Shown here: piece by piece, positions 14,932 to 26,600 of the stretch
Numbering within the stretch: position 1 is the stretch's first letter
Layout of the letters: each line of letters begins with the position of its first letter
DNA from: Lichenostomus cassidix
Taxonomy: Eukaryota > Chordata > Aves > Passeriformes > Meliphagidae
Length of the DNA: 64,000 bases
Direction: 5' to 3'
Assembly (NCBI GenBank): GCA_008360975.2
Contig: CM039193.1
Span: 20,257,389 to 20,321,388 of the forward strand
Notes under the pieces: model-generated
What the model saw: the letters and a program-made list of their open reading frames with translations, nothing else
Databases searched by the model: none
What the model was told of the DNA's origin: nothing
Made by a program: the position numbers and the translations under genes

Positions 14932-14980
14932 TATTTCCTTTTTTCCTTTCCTTTCCTTTTTTTTTTTTTTTTTTTTTTTT
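14932..14980. repeat. Pyrimidine tract ending in poly-T
   Basis: 'ccttttttcctttcctttcc' followed by more than 20 T residues. No SINE body was recognised next to it. Confidence 0.85.
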
Positions 14981-16588
14981 AATTAATTTCAATAGCATGC
15001 ATTGTTCTATGAATTACATTCGGGAGTAATTCCATGTACAAAGGCCTTTTCATTTAACTGGATTAATCCTTTCATTGAATCACCCTCTGCCAACAGTAGC
15101 TCTAGGGCCTGATTCTTCTCTTATTAACCTAGTTGTTGACAAGCTATTTAGGGACATACAATTCAGATTCACACCTGGACTGAGACTGAGACCTGCCATT
15201 TTGAACAGGTGCATTCTTTATTCTGGTTTACAGATAACCTCCTTCCACTCCCTCTTCTAGAGCACCACTCCACCTCTGCACACACCTGAAAAGTACATTA
15301 AGTTTGATTTTTCTTTGAATTCCTTGTTTTGAAATATATTACTGCAAATGGGTCATCTCTGACCTATCACTGCCTATGCATTTGATGAAAATGCATTCAC
15401 CCTTCAAAAATAAACATTAAATCCCAGAGGTTGCACATAGAGGTATTTAAATCATTCTCCATCTATTTGACATAATAAAATCCATAAAAAGAACTTAACG
15501 ATAGTAAGAAAGTTCTGCTGGCTACAATAAAACAATGAGAACACAGTTTGGAAATGTAAATGCAACTGATTCCTGATCTCATTCATTACCTAGATAAAGA
15601 TTCAGCACCTCTGAAATGAATTACCAGTACATCCTCTAAAAACACACCACCACCTCTTAAACCCCTGTGTTATTTGCGTATTTTGTAACACACAGCTAAG
15701 CTATGCACCTTCAGGCACATGCAAATGTGATTTTCTTGGCAAGACACTTTACCAGCTAAGAGAAATCATTAACACACATCACAGTTTTATAAAAGACAAT
15801 GCTCAAGCTCAGCAGAACTTTTAGACCAGCCTCACCATGCCAAATTTGCAACTTTATATGCCATTTCATTTCAGCTTTACGATTCCCACAACAGATTTTG
15901 CATAAAAATCCCATCATCTAATTGTACAAGTGTGTAAATATACACACATACATATGCTGTGGTTAAAAAAGGTGCAGTGATTCTACTAGTACTTTTAAAA
16001 GGAGAAATTAATATACAGAAATAAACTAAGCTAAGCAATTTCAGCCAGAAAGCATAAAAATTATGAAGTCTTTAAGAGAGAGGATAAAAATAAGAGCTTT
16101 ACTCCCTCCTATTGAGTCTCTTCTATCCAAACTTAGGACGTTTATTTCCTATTTTAAGTAAAAGGTTATACGTAGTTTCTCAGATAGCCTTGTGTCGTAA
16201 CACCCTCTGAAGTGTGAATCCTGTTCCCTTGCAGGAAAGAAAGGTGCAGTAGTGCAAGCACACCCCAAAGCAGGCCTTCCAGGAGGGAGTTAATAGAAAG
16301 CTTAAGCCAAGAGTGCCAGATCTCTTCAGGAAGTGTGCTCCAGAATTAGCGAACAGTAGAACCACCTGACAACCTGGAAGGCTGTCATCATCATCTAAAA
16401 CAATATATAAAAAATGGATCATCATAGTCTCTAGGGAGGAATGCCAATAATTTGTATAAAGGGCCAGGTTGGGGGACCACACAGCTGTCTCTGAACACAT
16501 GGTTTGTAGTCAGACAACATGCTGCAATGCCATGCCATGGCCAAGCCCAGGCAGAATTCTCTGGTATCCAGATGACTTGTGGCCATGC

Positions 16589-16987
16589 TGTGCAGCAGTG
16601 CAAAACCTGAAGGCAGCTCTCCCCTGCTGCAGGGGGAGGGCTGCCCCAGAACTGGAACACGCAGGATGGTCATTCCATGGCCACGAGCTGTGGGACTGGT
16701 CAGACGCGGTCCTTGTAGAAGCGTCGCAGGTTTAGAAAGGCAGCTGTTTGGTTCCTGGTCTCCATGGTGTTTTTATTGTGGAAAACAGGAGAGGAGTGGG
16801 GAGATTGGGAAGGGGGAAGGGAAAACAAGGGAGGGTACAGGTTCCATACGAGCCCAGAACCAAAGAGGACCATTCCAGATCTGGCTGGGGTTTTTATCGC
16901 TAGGGATGGGAGGCGGTCCTGACTCACATCCAGTCAGAAGGGGTCAGGGGGGCAGGGTCAGGGACAGGAAGGACACACGTTACAACA
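16589..16987 (-). mobile_element. Probable solo LTR of an avian endogenous retrovirus
   Basis: Read on the minus strand, this 399-bp segment starts TGTTGTAACG, has a TATA-like GATAAAAACC and a polyadenylation-like CACAATAAAAAC about 140 bases further on, and ends CTGCACA. It is flanked on both sides by ATGC (16585-16588 and 16988-16991), which could be a 4-bp target duplication. No internal retroviral genes adjoin it, so it would be a solo LTR. The ends were chosen by eye and a 4-bp duplication can arise by chance. Confidence 0.5.
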
Positions 16988-17788
16988 ATGCTGCATATTT
17001 GTACTTCACATTCAGATGAGACACCTATGAGCACTCCTAGCCACCTCCCTTCCAGAGGAGCCCAAGGCCATCAGGTCCCTCTTCTCCCTATAATCAGCCC
17101 TGCCAGGCACAGCCTTGCTAACACCTGCACTACAGGCAGGCTGGCTGCTCAGCAAACAACACCAAGCACTCCAGACTATGGGAACAGCTGTTTGTACAAG
17201 ACAGAATAAGGCAGCAGAGAGGCCGATTCGAGTGTACCACTAATTTGGTGTGAACACAGCACACTTTACAGCAATGTGTGAGTGCATGCAGGCAGTGAGC
17301 CCAGGGGAAGTAAGCACTACAACATGGAGAAGTCCTTTATGTAATGGGTAGTACTTCCTCTTTACAAAGAAAATTAACTGCCTTACATTTCTAAATGCAT
17401 CAAAAATTAATCGAAATGTGTATTGCTAAACTGTGTCAGATCATTTTCACAAACTCCAGATGTCCCCATTTTAATGCTAAACCACTTGTGTAGATGTTTC
17501 TGCTTATTTCTAGGTAGGAGCTTATTCATTTCCTTCTGGCACAAGTCCAGCACTGCTTGAAATCTTCTCTTTCTCAAAAAGTCTGTTCCAAATGTGTATG
17601 CCAAGCAAGGCAGCACATCTTAAGCAGAAAAAAAATATATTTAATCACTGGCTTAATAGATTTTAAAACCAAAATGGCAAAGGAGATTGCTGAAACTGAT
17701 CTTCCAAGTAACATCAGCCAGAAATTTCTGTATGTGCTTCATGCATTAAACCCACAACTAGATATTTGTGAGCAGGCAAAATCAGCAT

Positions 17789-17900
17789 AACAGAATCATG
17801 GCATGTTTTGGGTTGTAAGGAACATCAAAGATCATCATGTTGCAACCCTCCTCCCATGGACAGGGAACCTTTCACTAACGTCTTTCCAGAATGTCTGCAA
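17789..17900 (-). mobile_element. CR1 LINE 3' fragment
   Basis: It starts with 'cagaatcatggcatg', then 'gttgtaaggaacatcaaaga', then 'ctcccatggacagggaacct', the inverted CR1 end. The sequence to the right decays into unrecognised DNA with short repeats of 'aatgtctttccag'. Confidence 0.75.
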
Positions 17901-18347
17901 AATGTTCCAAAATGTCTTTCCAGATCCTACTGATTAAGAGGGAAAGGTACCACCCCTTGTCTTGGTCATTGGCTTTTCATGAAAGCTCATAGTAAACCAA
18001 AGCATTCAGGTCACTTTCTGAACTCCTGGTATTGTCATAACTATCGATTCCTGGGGATGCCAGGCAGCCCTACAATTTAAGTTGTTCTGAAGCAATTCCA
18101 CCAATGCAGGTAGGTTATGACACAGGGAGTTCAAAAACCCTGCTTACTCTCTGTTATGCAATGTAATCACTCACAAAATGAGTTTTGAAGTAGCAGAGAA
18201 TTAGGTACCTGCTTGCAATACAGAAAACTGCTTGCCATATTGATATTATACACCCACAAATGTAACACTCTTTTCCCCAGACACTTGTTACAGCACCTAA
18301 AAATATCCCAATGACCTGCTTCTCTGTCTGTGTGCCCAAAGCAGATC

Positions 18348-18725
18348 ACTGAATCATAGAAGTTGAAAAAGACCTTTAAGATGATCAAGTCCAACCATCA
18401 ACCCAGCACCACCATTCTTACCAATAAACCATGTAGGCCATATCTACACAGTTTTTAAACCTTTCCAGGAGTAGTGACTCCACCACTACCGTGGGCAGCC
18501 TGCTCCAGTGCTTGACCCCCCCTCTCTGGGAACAAATTTTTCCATAATATCCAATCTAAGACTCCCCTGGCACAACTTGAGGCCATTTCCTCTTGTCCTG
18601 TCACTTGTTACCTGGGAAAAGAGACTGACACCCACCTCACTATCACCTCCTTTCAGGTAGTTGTAGAGAGCAATAACGTTTTCCCTGAGCTTCCTTTTTT
18701 TCCAGGTTAACACAGATGTACTGCC
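18348..18725 (-). mobile_element. CR1 LINE fragment
   Basis: It starts with the inverted tail 'ctgaatcatagaagttg', then 'aagtccaaccatcaaccc', 'gggcagcctgctccagtgct' and 'tcctcttgtcctgtcacttg', to the 'ctgagcttcctttttttccag' block. It is a longer copy (about 380 bp) with gaps. Confidence 0.92.
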
Positions 18726-20047
18726 ACAATTAATTCTCAACCCAAAACTTGACTTTGAAAAATTTCAGCTTATCTAAAAGTCTTTCAGTATGCATGCCCA
18801 ACCAACTCCTCCTTCCACAACCCTCTCCAATATTAGCGATGGCTGCAGTCATAACCCAAAATAGTTTAAAGTCTTTCTTCCTCTATCTCTCCAACATGCA
18901 GTCTTGTCCAGATAGCCTATTTAAACTTTTTTGCAGTGGCTTTGTGCTTGGCTGCCACAATCAGACTAGACCTTCCAGCCTTACTTTCCTTTATCACTCC
19001 AGACTAAATTGCAGTTTGTGGGAAGTCAGTAATTTTGCAAGATAAATATTATAGCTCTATGGAATTAATAGTGTCACTTAAATACAGATTTACTAAAGAT
19101 CCAGGGATTGCAACAGGTTAGATCTAAATTATGTATTGTGACCCCTGAACACAAAATGAACTGCAGGAGATAAGCTTGCAGTATTGGTTACACTGCTGGG
19201 TATGTCCAGCCAAGAGAAGTCATTCCATCCTGGCACCATTCATTATAGAAAAGAGTACCATTTTCTTACCCATTATGAAGCTATTTGAAACAGGTTGCCT
19301 TGCTGGAAAGCAGCAGACAGCAAAGACTGATTTCAGGGAGATGAATGGAAGATGCAGGGAATTCTGCAGTTCCACTGCCAGGCTGGGTATTTGTCAGGCC
19401 CTTCTACTTTGCTTTTTCTCCAGATTACTGCTTTGATTGTTTTTACCCACTCAATTTTTGCTTAAAAAGAGAAAGTGAGATAGGTCTCTTGTCCTTAGGT
19501 GAACATCTCTCTGCTGCTCATCCCTCCATTCACACAGAGCATCATGGAAATGCCTTTTTGTCTGTCTTCTCCCAACTCCCAAGCAGTTCACATAAGCACA
19601 AAGAGCAAGCATCAGATGGGAAGTTATGACAAGACAAAACAAGAAAACAACTAAACACATAATTCAGGTGAAATGTAAAGAAAAGAGTCAGTTTCCTTCC
19701 TAGAGACCTACAAGTAGTCATGAACTAAAGAGGTATCAGATACCTACAGCTAGCTACTATTATTAATGTTATTTTCATTAAAATCACACAGGCATCTGGA
19801 AAAAGAACTGCCTCAATCAAGCATTTATTTTAAAATTAATTTTAAAACACCATGAATTTCTGCAGGATATAGTGCAAAGGTTGCAGGAATAACAGGAAAC
19901 TAAAAAAGAAAGAAAGAACACAAAATAAAGTGGTTTCACTTCAAGTATTTTCAAAGATATGATGCACTTTCACCTCTTCCCAGAGGTGAAAAGAAACAAT
20001 CAAACTACACATATCTTGAAGTAAGAGAAAAAGGGATTTAGGTTTGC

Positions 20048-20062
20048 TTTTTTTTTTTTTTT
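20048..20062. repeat. Poly-T tract
   Basis: Fifteen consecutive T residues. Confidence 0.85.
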
Positions 20063-23000
20063 AGAATAGCTGCCAGGGCAAGGAACTAAAATTTCAAATA
20101 TGTAAATTTAGATTCCAGAAAAACAAACAACAAAAAAAAAAAGATGTGAGGAGGAAGGTAAGAGGAGATAATAAAAGGTGATGCAGTTGTACCTGAAGCA
20201 AAGTACCAGTCTGGGAATTTTAACCTCTATATCCATATTAAATACTTCCAGAAGCCTCATTTTTCATCACAGCACTCTCCTTCTTAGTTGCCTCTCTTCT
20301 ACGTTTTTGAATGACTGATCCATTTTCCCTCAGGCAGATTGTACCAGTCTCTTTACTTAAACTTATGCTCTAGTTCAGAAGTACCAGCTTGGCTCACAGC
20401 TTGCTTTTATGGTGACCACCATAAAATGCTAGAGAGTACCATATACTTTTTATTATGGGTTTCTTCAGATTGTCTGTTTGGCCACATAAATAGTATTCAG
20501 GCAGAGAAAATTAACCCCTAGCAAAATAAAATCCAAATCCCTCCCCAAAACCAAGGCAAAGCAAAAAACTCTTGACACTTTTGTGAAATGTGAAGTGCTG
20601 TCCTTTCTAATTGAGTTTCAGCAGTGTTTAGGATCATTATGTGCCTGTCCCATAGTCATCACAGTGATTTTGAGGAAAAAAACCACAAAATGTTTATAAT
20701 GGTTAATAATTATTAACAGCTTGAGAGTCTAATAGAGACTGGAAATTTCTTTCATAGCTAAGATGCAAAGATGCAGAGCAGTGGGGTTTTTTTTGTTTTC
20801 AATATTCCCATCCAGATTTCAATGGCTATTCTGACAGTGGTCCCAAGGATTGTCTCTGCACCCTCCAACAGGTTTTGGTCTGCAAAACACTCACCAAAAC
20901 CCCTAACTCAGACTCCTGTGACAACGCTTGCATGCTCTCCTTTTGTAATTCACATACAAACAAGACTGACCTTTCACAGAGTGTTGTCTTTTTGCTTCAT
21001 TCCATGGCTGCAGACTGATCACATTACCAGTTTGCTTCTCTCTTACCACACTTTGAGTCTGAGGCTGTTTCCCTGTGGGGAGCAGAGAGTCTTTTTCATT
21101 AGCAGGAGAAGGGTTTTTTAAAGACTCAACCAACAGAACTAACTCAAAGGCTGGATAACAGGAAATTTTATTGTTAAAAAAATTACACTGGACTGACAAA
21201 TGCAAAGTTTCAGCAGAGAACTGTGTCAGGCCATATGTTTCACAAACACTAATTAAGCTGTTTCCCAGTTCCACTGAAATTACACCCATTTCCCATAGCA
21301 TTAACAACAGGTCCTACTCTCAGGTCTCTTTGGCATGTGATTATGCAGCCCAAAGTGAGTTAGCACACAGGAGGAATCACTCAGCACTATCACTGTCACA
21401 TACAAAGAGCAGATCTCTCATTTCTAGGATTAAGGGCAGAATAATTTCACATCAAATCTTTACAACTGCCAAACAAGTTTCTCAAAATGCATTTGCAAGG
21501 AGGTACAGAAGATGAAAAAGGGGTCATTAAAAATAGAGTATTATCTCTGAAAACGTCACTGGACGCTTGCAACCAGAGAAGGTTCTGACCAGGCTGTCTT
21601 GGGATCCAAATGCAGCAACAATTATGGTCCATGTATATTTAATAACTATTAAATAAACAGGCAATATATCTGATAAAGGCTGGCCTAGCTGAGCGTATTA
21701 CTGAAGCTTAGCTACCACAAACCCAAAAGTTAAGGAAAGCAATGTGCTTTTTTTAAGCCTTGGACTTGGCTAAGAACTGACAACAGTGTGGTTTATTCGC
21801 ATACAGACGTATCTTTGCTCTCATAATGCATTGTTTCTTCCACTTTCTATGGGCTATAACAATAAATTTTATTTCTCTCTCTCTAAATTAGTGTTTCCTA
21901 GTCCACTGCATTAAAGAGGCAGCCAAGGAATCAAGACAAATGAGGATCTCCTGTAAAGTCTAATTAAATAAATGTTCACTGTGTCATTTGTGAAGGCAGT
22001 AACTTGAGAGTGTACATTGTTTCAAAGGAGTTTTGTGTGATGAACATTAATGATCAGTTCAGCACAGTGTGGAGAACTGTGAAATGAAATCTTCAATAAC
22101 CTCTAGCATGAAAAACAGAAGTCCAACGTGTGTTTAATTTGTACTTTGCCACATTGGATTGTCCATATGCTTTCATGTGAACTCCAAAAATTGATTCAGT
22201 CACCAACTGAGTCTGCTTTAATAAAAAATCACTGTGAACTCCCAAACAGAAGTCAGGTATGAGTAGTCAGTGTAGTTTAAAGTTGAGGTGAGTATGAATT
22301 TCCATCACACCCCACTGGAGAAACTCCAAAGGACTAAACAGTCAGAGACACAAAATTTTAAGGTGGTTGCCACAATTCCCCTCTCCAACCTGCTCACAAG
22401 TTATTGCACATCAGAGAGGTGAGCTCCGCTGCTGCATGGGTAAAGCTGCAGGGATATGGTATTTTTACTTTATGTGTCACAGTCCTTAACCCTCAGCCTG
22501 CATTTTCAATTTTTTACTATTTTTTAAAAATTCAAATTACATTTATATGTATTTACATTCTGTATGCTTGTTTATATTCTATATGTTTGCTTGCATTCTG
22601 TGAATAGAATATCTTTTAATTCTCTCTAGAGTACAAGAAAAGCGATTGCTAACATGGTGGATTTTGAAGGAGTTTCACTTGGGGAATACACATTTGGACT
22701 CTTCACATAGAAAGTGGCTCGTTTAACAACTACTCAGGAACATTTTCAGTGCAGATGAGCAACTCAGGCTTTAAAAGAGATCACATGTGGTCATATAAAA
22801 CCCAATTACTTGCATTTATTTTTCACATTTCTGCTCTTACTGGCAGTTGTTTCTTTGCATCTGAGAACTCCTCTGATGCCCCATCACCATCAAATCTCTA
22901 TGTTGATTTTGCATGTGCTCTTTGTGACAGTACAGGAAAATAAGCATAGGGAGACAAAAATATATAGGATAATGAGAAAAAAAGATAACGATACTGAAAC

Positions 23001-23149
23001 CCTAAAAACACTGATCAGAGGGCTCTTCAAAATCCAACTCTAGCCTTCCATTTAGTCAGGACAGAGATTTCTGAAACGAGCCCTTAGCTTCCATTACCAA
23101 TTCCCTACATACCAGAATAACAAGCAGTGTGATTCTTGGCCAACAGTAG

Positions 23150-23690
23150 AAACTGGGGCTCAACCCGGGCTGGTTGGGTTTCGCCCCCGCTGCCGGTTTG
23201 GGCTTCGCTGCGCCGCGCCTGCAGCCCTTCCAGCAGCCCGCACCGCGGGCCGCGCGCTGAGCTCCCTCAGGCCTGGCCAGGCCGGCGCCCCCTGCGCGGA
23301 AAGCTCCGCCCGAGAGAGAAGGAAGGAGGAGGAGAAGCGGGAGAGGAGGGCAGGGAGGCGGGGAAGAGGGGGGGAAGGCGGTCCCGCCGGAGGGAACGTC
23401 CGCGGGACGCTGTGCGGGGCGGCCGGGCCAGCTCCGGGAACTGCTGCTTCGCGGGGAAATTTCCCCTCAGCGCCCCCGGCCCGTCCGGGACAAGAGAGAC
23501 CCGCGGCAGCCGCGATGGACTCCGGCAGCGAGACCCACGAGCTCAACGGGCAGGCGGAGGGCGCGGAGTCGGCGGTCGAGGAGCATGTGAGGGCCGGGGC
23601 GGGGCAGGGGAGACCCGCATCGGATCCTTTCCCGGGTGGGGCGGGAGGGGAACTCCGGGAGGTGCGGGCGGTCTGTGGCTTCTCAGTTGT
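23150..23690 (+). promoter_or_regulatory. NINJ1: CpG island / promoter region of NINJ1
   Basis: This is the only stretch in the window dense in CG dinucleotides and long G/C runs, standing out sharply from AT-rich flanks. It covers about 365 bases before the NINJ1 ATG, exon 1, and the start of intron 1. A GC-box-like GGGGCGGGG lies at about 23596. No TATA box was seen near the ATG, which fits a dispersed-start CpG promoter. The exact transcription start cannot be read from sequence. The open frames that run through this block on both strands follow from its lack of AT-rich stop codons. Confidence 0.8.
23515..23586 (+). CDS. NINJ1: NINJ1 coding exon 1
   Basis: This exon encodes the first 24 residues, from MDSGSETHELNG to AVEEH. 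The ATG has G at -3 and G at +4, a strong initiation context, and sits in the CpG island. The donor is CAT|gtgagg, phase 0. The exon encodes the acidic, probably disordered cytosol- or exterior-facing N-terminal tail. It is slightly more divergent from the human sequence than the other exons. Confidence 0.93.
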
Positions 23691-26600
23691 TAGTGGGTTT
23701 TTACCCGTCTTCCATGGAGTCAGCGCTGTTTCTGTAGGGAAGCCGCTGCACGGGTCCGTATGCCGAGGCAGGGCGGAGCAGAGCATCCCTGGCAGGCCGG
23801 GCCCTGGCTCCGACACCTGTCACCCAGGGCCCTCCCCTCCCGAAGCTTAGGCCATCCAGGTGACCTGGGAGCGGGTATCCACGCAGAATGAACAATTACA
23901 AAAGTAGCAGGAATCACTGAAGAGTTTGGGCCTGTATGGTTAATTTTCCATGCAGTATTCCAAATAAAAATAAGAATATCCAACTTTTTTCTACTCCATG
24001 TAGTCAAAACATGACCAGAGATCCTCACTGGAAAGTATTCATCCCACATTCTGTTTAAGTATAAAGGATGTTTGCTGAGCATGCTACTTATCTGAAAAAA
24101 ACAGACTTGTAAAAGAGTGTCTTTTATCTTGTTTTGGAAAGGACTAAACTCTAAAGGCAGCTTTTATTCCAACCTAAGTCTCAGCCACATAGAAACCGTT
24201 GTAGTAAACCATCCTCTCTGTCACTGGTAAAACTTTCTGGTTACAGACAGACTGGGCTGATTGTGTAGCACATCTGTCCTTCCTCCATCCCTCCCTTCCT
24301 GACAAACACTTGGAGTCATGAGTATCAAACCAAGAAAAATGAAAGTCTGGCTTTAATAAATCCTGGAAAGCCTAAAGTGAATCAAGGCTGGGATATGCAG
24401 GTCAAACTGGTAGTATGGAATGGTTTCCTCTAAACCTCTGACTTCTCAGCAGTTCTCTCATTTTCTTGACACAGCTTTGTGATTGTATCAGAAGTACTCT
24501 TGATGGAGTTTATTTTTCCCAATATGGTCTGCTCCAAGAATTTTTCAGCAACTTTCCTGTTTTACTTCATCTTCAGTCGCAAGAAATCCTCATTTTGTTA
24601 CATCTTTCTCATCAGAACTAAAGTTCTCTGTGAGTGCCATATAAAGAACAAGCAGTGAGACATCTTATTATATTGTTTTAAATCTATACAGTGGCACTTC
24701 AGGGAACTTTAGAGACACTTTTTAAGTTTTCTCACACACACACACATAAAGTATATATAAGGTGAAACAGATGGGGACACTTTTCAAAAACCAATCTCAG
24801 AATAGAAGATACCTTAAAAAATCTGCCAGTGTTCACAATTCACACAAACAAAAGAACACCCCAGCTGGCAGCAACCTAAACCTGGAGAGACCGTCTGCAG
24901 GTGCCTAAATCCTCCCTCTTGGAGTAAAAAATGTGTCTGCTTTTAGGAATGCTCAACATCAGAACATGGGCCACCCTGGTTTCCTTCCTGCCCATCCCAG
25001 CGCCTGCCCTCTTCTCTTGTACATGTTCTCATCTGTATGAGAAGGTACACCACTACCTTCTCATACAGAAGAGGTGGCAGGAAATGCAGGTGTAGTTGCG
25101 TTACCTTCGAAGCAATCAGAGCATGCTAATTTTAAAAAGTCTAGTTAAGCTCTCTGTAGTTCTGAACAAGTGGTCACACAGTGGTTTGATGTAGTTTGTT
25201 TTTACTCCACCATTCATTTGTATAAATTTTTTAGCAGCTGTTAAGCTTTTAGAAGCAAAAAATTCCTTGCCTCTAGGACTGGGCTGGTGTGGCACACCTC
25301 ACTGACTAATGTGTGTAATTACACCTGGCAGAAGTATCTGGTCTCTTCTTCAAAGGACCTGTTCATACAAATACAGATTGTAACTGGTTTTTTGTCCCTC
25401 TAGTTGCTTTCTTTGTTCATGGTCCATATTGAAACACTCTCCATTCACCGTGTTGTAAACTCTAGTTAAGCGTTTCCAAGATAACAGGACGTACTAGAGC
25501 CATGAAAAAGGTGAACAAGATAGTAGAAGTAAACAGCTTTAATGATGTTATTCCTAAAAATGTATTAAAGTCTGTATATTTATTCAGAAGTAATTCGGAA
25601 CATGGCAGTTTCTTGACATCATACTGCAAGTAACCAGCCTGTAGGAACTTGAAATTATCTTGCTGCATATAGCCTGAAAAGGGATGTTCTAGAGCATTAC
25701 TCATATCAAATTGAATTTGAGGTATTTGATAAACTCCAAATATTGATACTATTGGTGATAAGGTTTTGTTTGCATGTTTTTAAGTAGCTAGAGTAAACAA
25801 ACAATGCTTTAACCACACAAAATCAATAGTCCACAACCCAGTTTGGAGAAACAGTATTGTAAGACCAAATAATTGGAATGAGTAGTAATAACGCAGTGCA
25901 GAAAAAAATTTATGCAGGAGCAAACTTCTATTTAAATAGCTGTGTGAACAAGTTTAAGTTACTTCTTCATTCACGAAGTTAGTCATGAGGTGTGCTGATT
26001 ATTTTTAATTAATTTAATGGTTAAAAATATTCTAACTGGATCCTGGAATCAGTACAGCTTTAGGAAAACAGTGCTGTGCCCTCAGCAGACTGTACTTTTC
26101 CCTTTTTCAATATTAAGTTTTTTAGCTCTCTGAAGTCAACAGAATTGCTACTTTTTTTTCCTAATGTAGTCATATTTGCATTTTCTGTTTGTATAGAGAG
26201 TGATTCTTGTTAAACACATCATTTCAAAGCTGCTAGAAAATCATGGTGCCTATGAAATATGAACACATGCTGAGGTGTTCCCCCATTTTTTCATTTTTTG
26301 TTTTTTGGGGGGTTTTTTTGGGTTTTTTTTTTTTTTTCCGTATTCGCATGCAACCACACCATCTGAAGATGTGATTGCAGAGGTCTCACGAGCTAGTTAA
26401 TGTTACACTGGGTTGGTACTTGAATGCACATCTCCCCCCTCTCCTCAAAATGGAATTTCCATAGGAAATGAAACTGATGATTCATTCCAGAGTTAGGGAT
26501 CGGTGTTTTTCCTCTCTTGGGTCAGTGCTAAGCTGAACAAGTGATATAATGTTTTATTGAAGGAAAAACCACAAAATATCTCCTGAGGAGGTGTACAAAG

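Larger units (their letters stand above)
1..23149. other. Intergenic region 5' of NINJ1
   Basis: No exon could be supported on either strand. The region holds CR1 fragments (about 2395-2610, 8152-8250, 14196-14240, 17789-17900, 18348-18725), a probable solo LTR (16589-16987) and several simple repeats listed separately. In mammals WNK2 lies on this side in the opposite direction; nothing here looks like a WNK kinase exon. Regulatory elements could be present but cannot be read by eye. Confidence 0.7.

Noticed and set aside
16579..17019. 146-residue open frame on the plus strand and a 75-residue one on the minus strand
   Set aside because: They lie over the candidate LTR and have no recognisable domain.
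23160..23816. 218-residue open frame on the minus strand through the CpG island, and a 185-residue one on the plus strand
   Set aside because: The frames are rich in Pro, Ala, Arg and Gly, as expected from any GC-rich DNA lacking stop codons. They overlap NINJ1 exon 1 and resemble no known protein.
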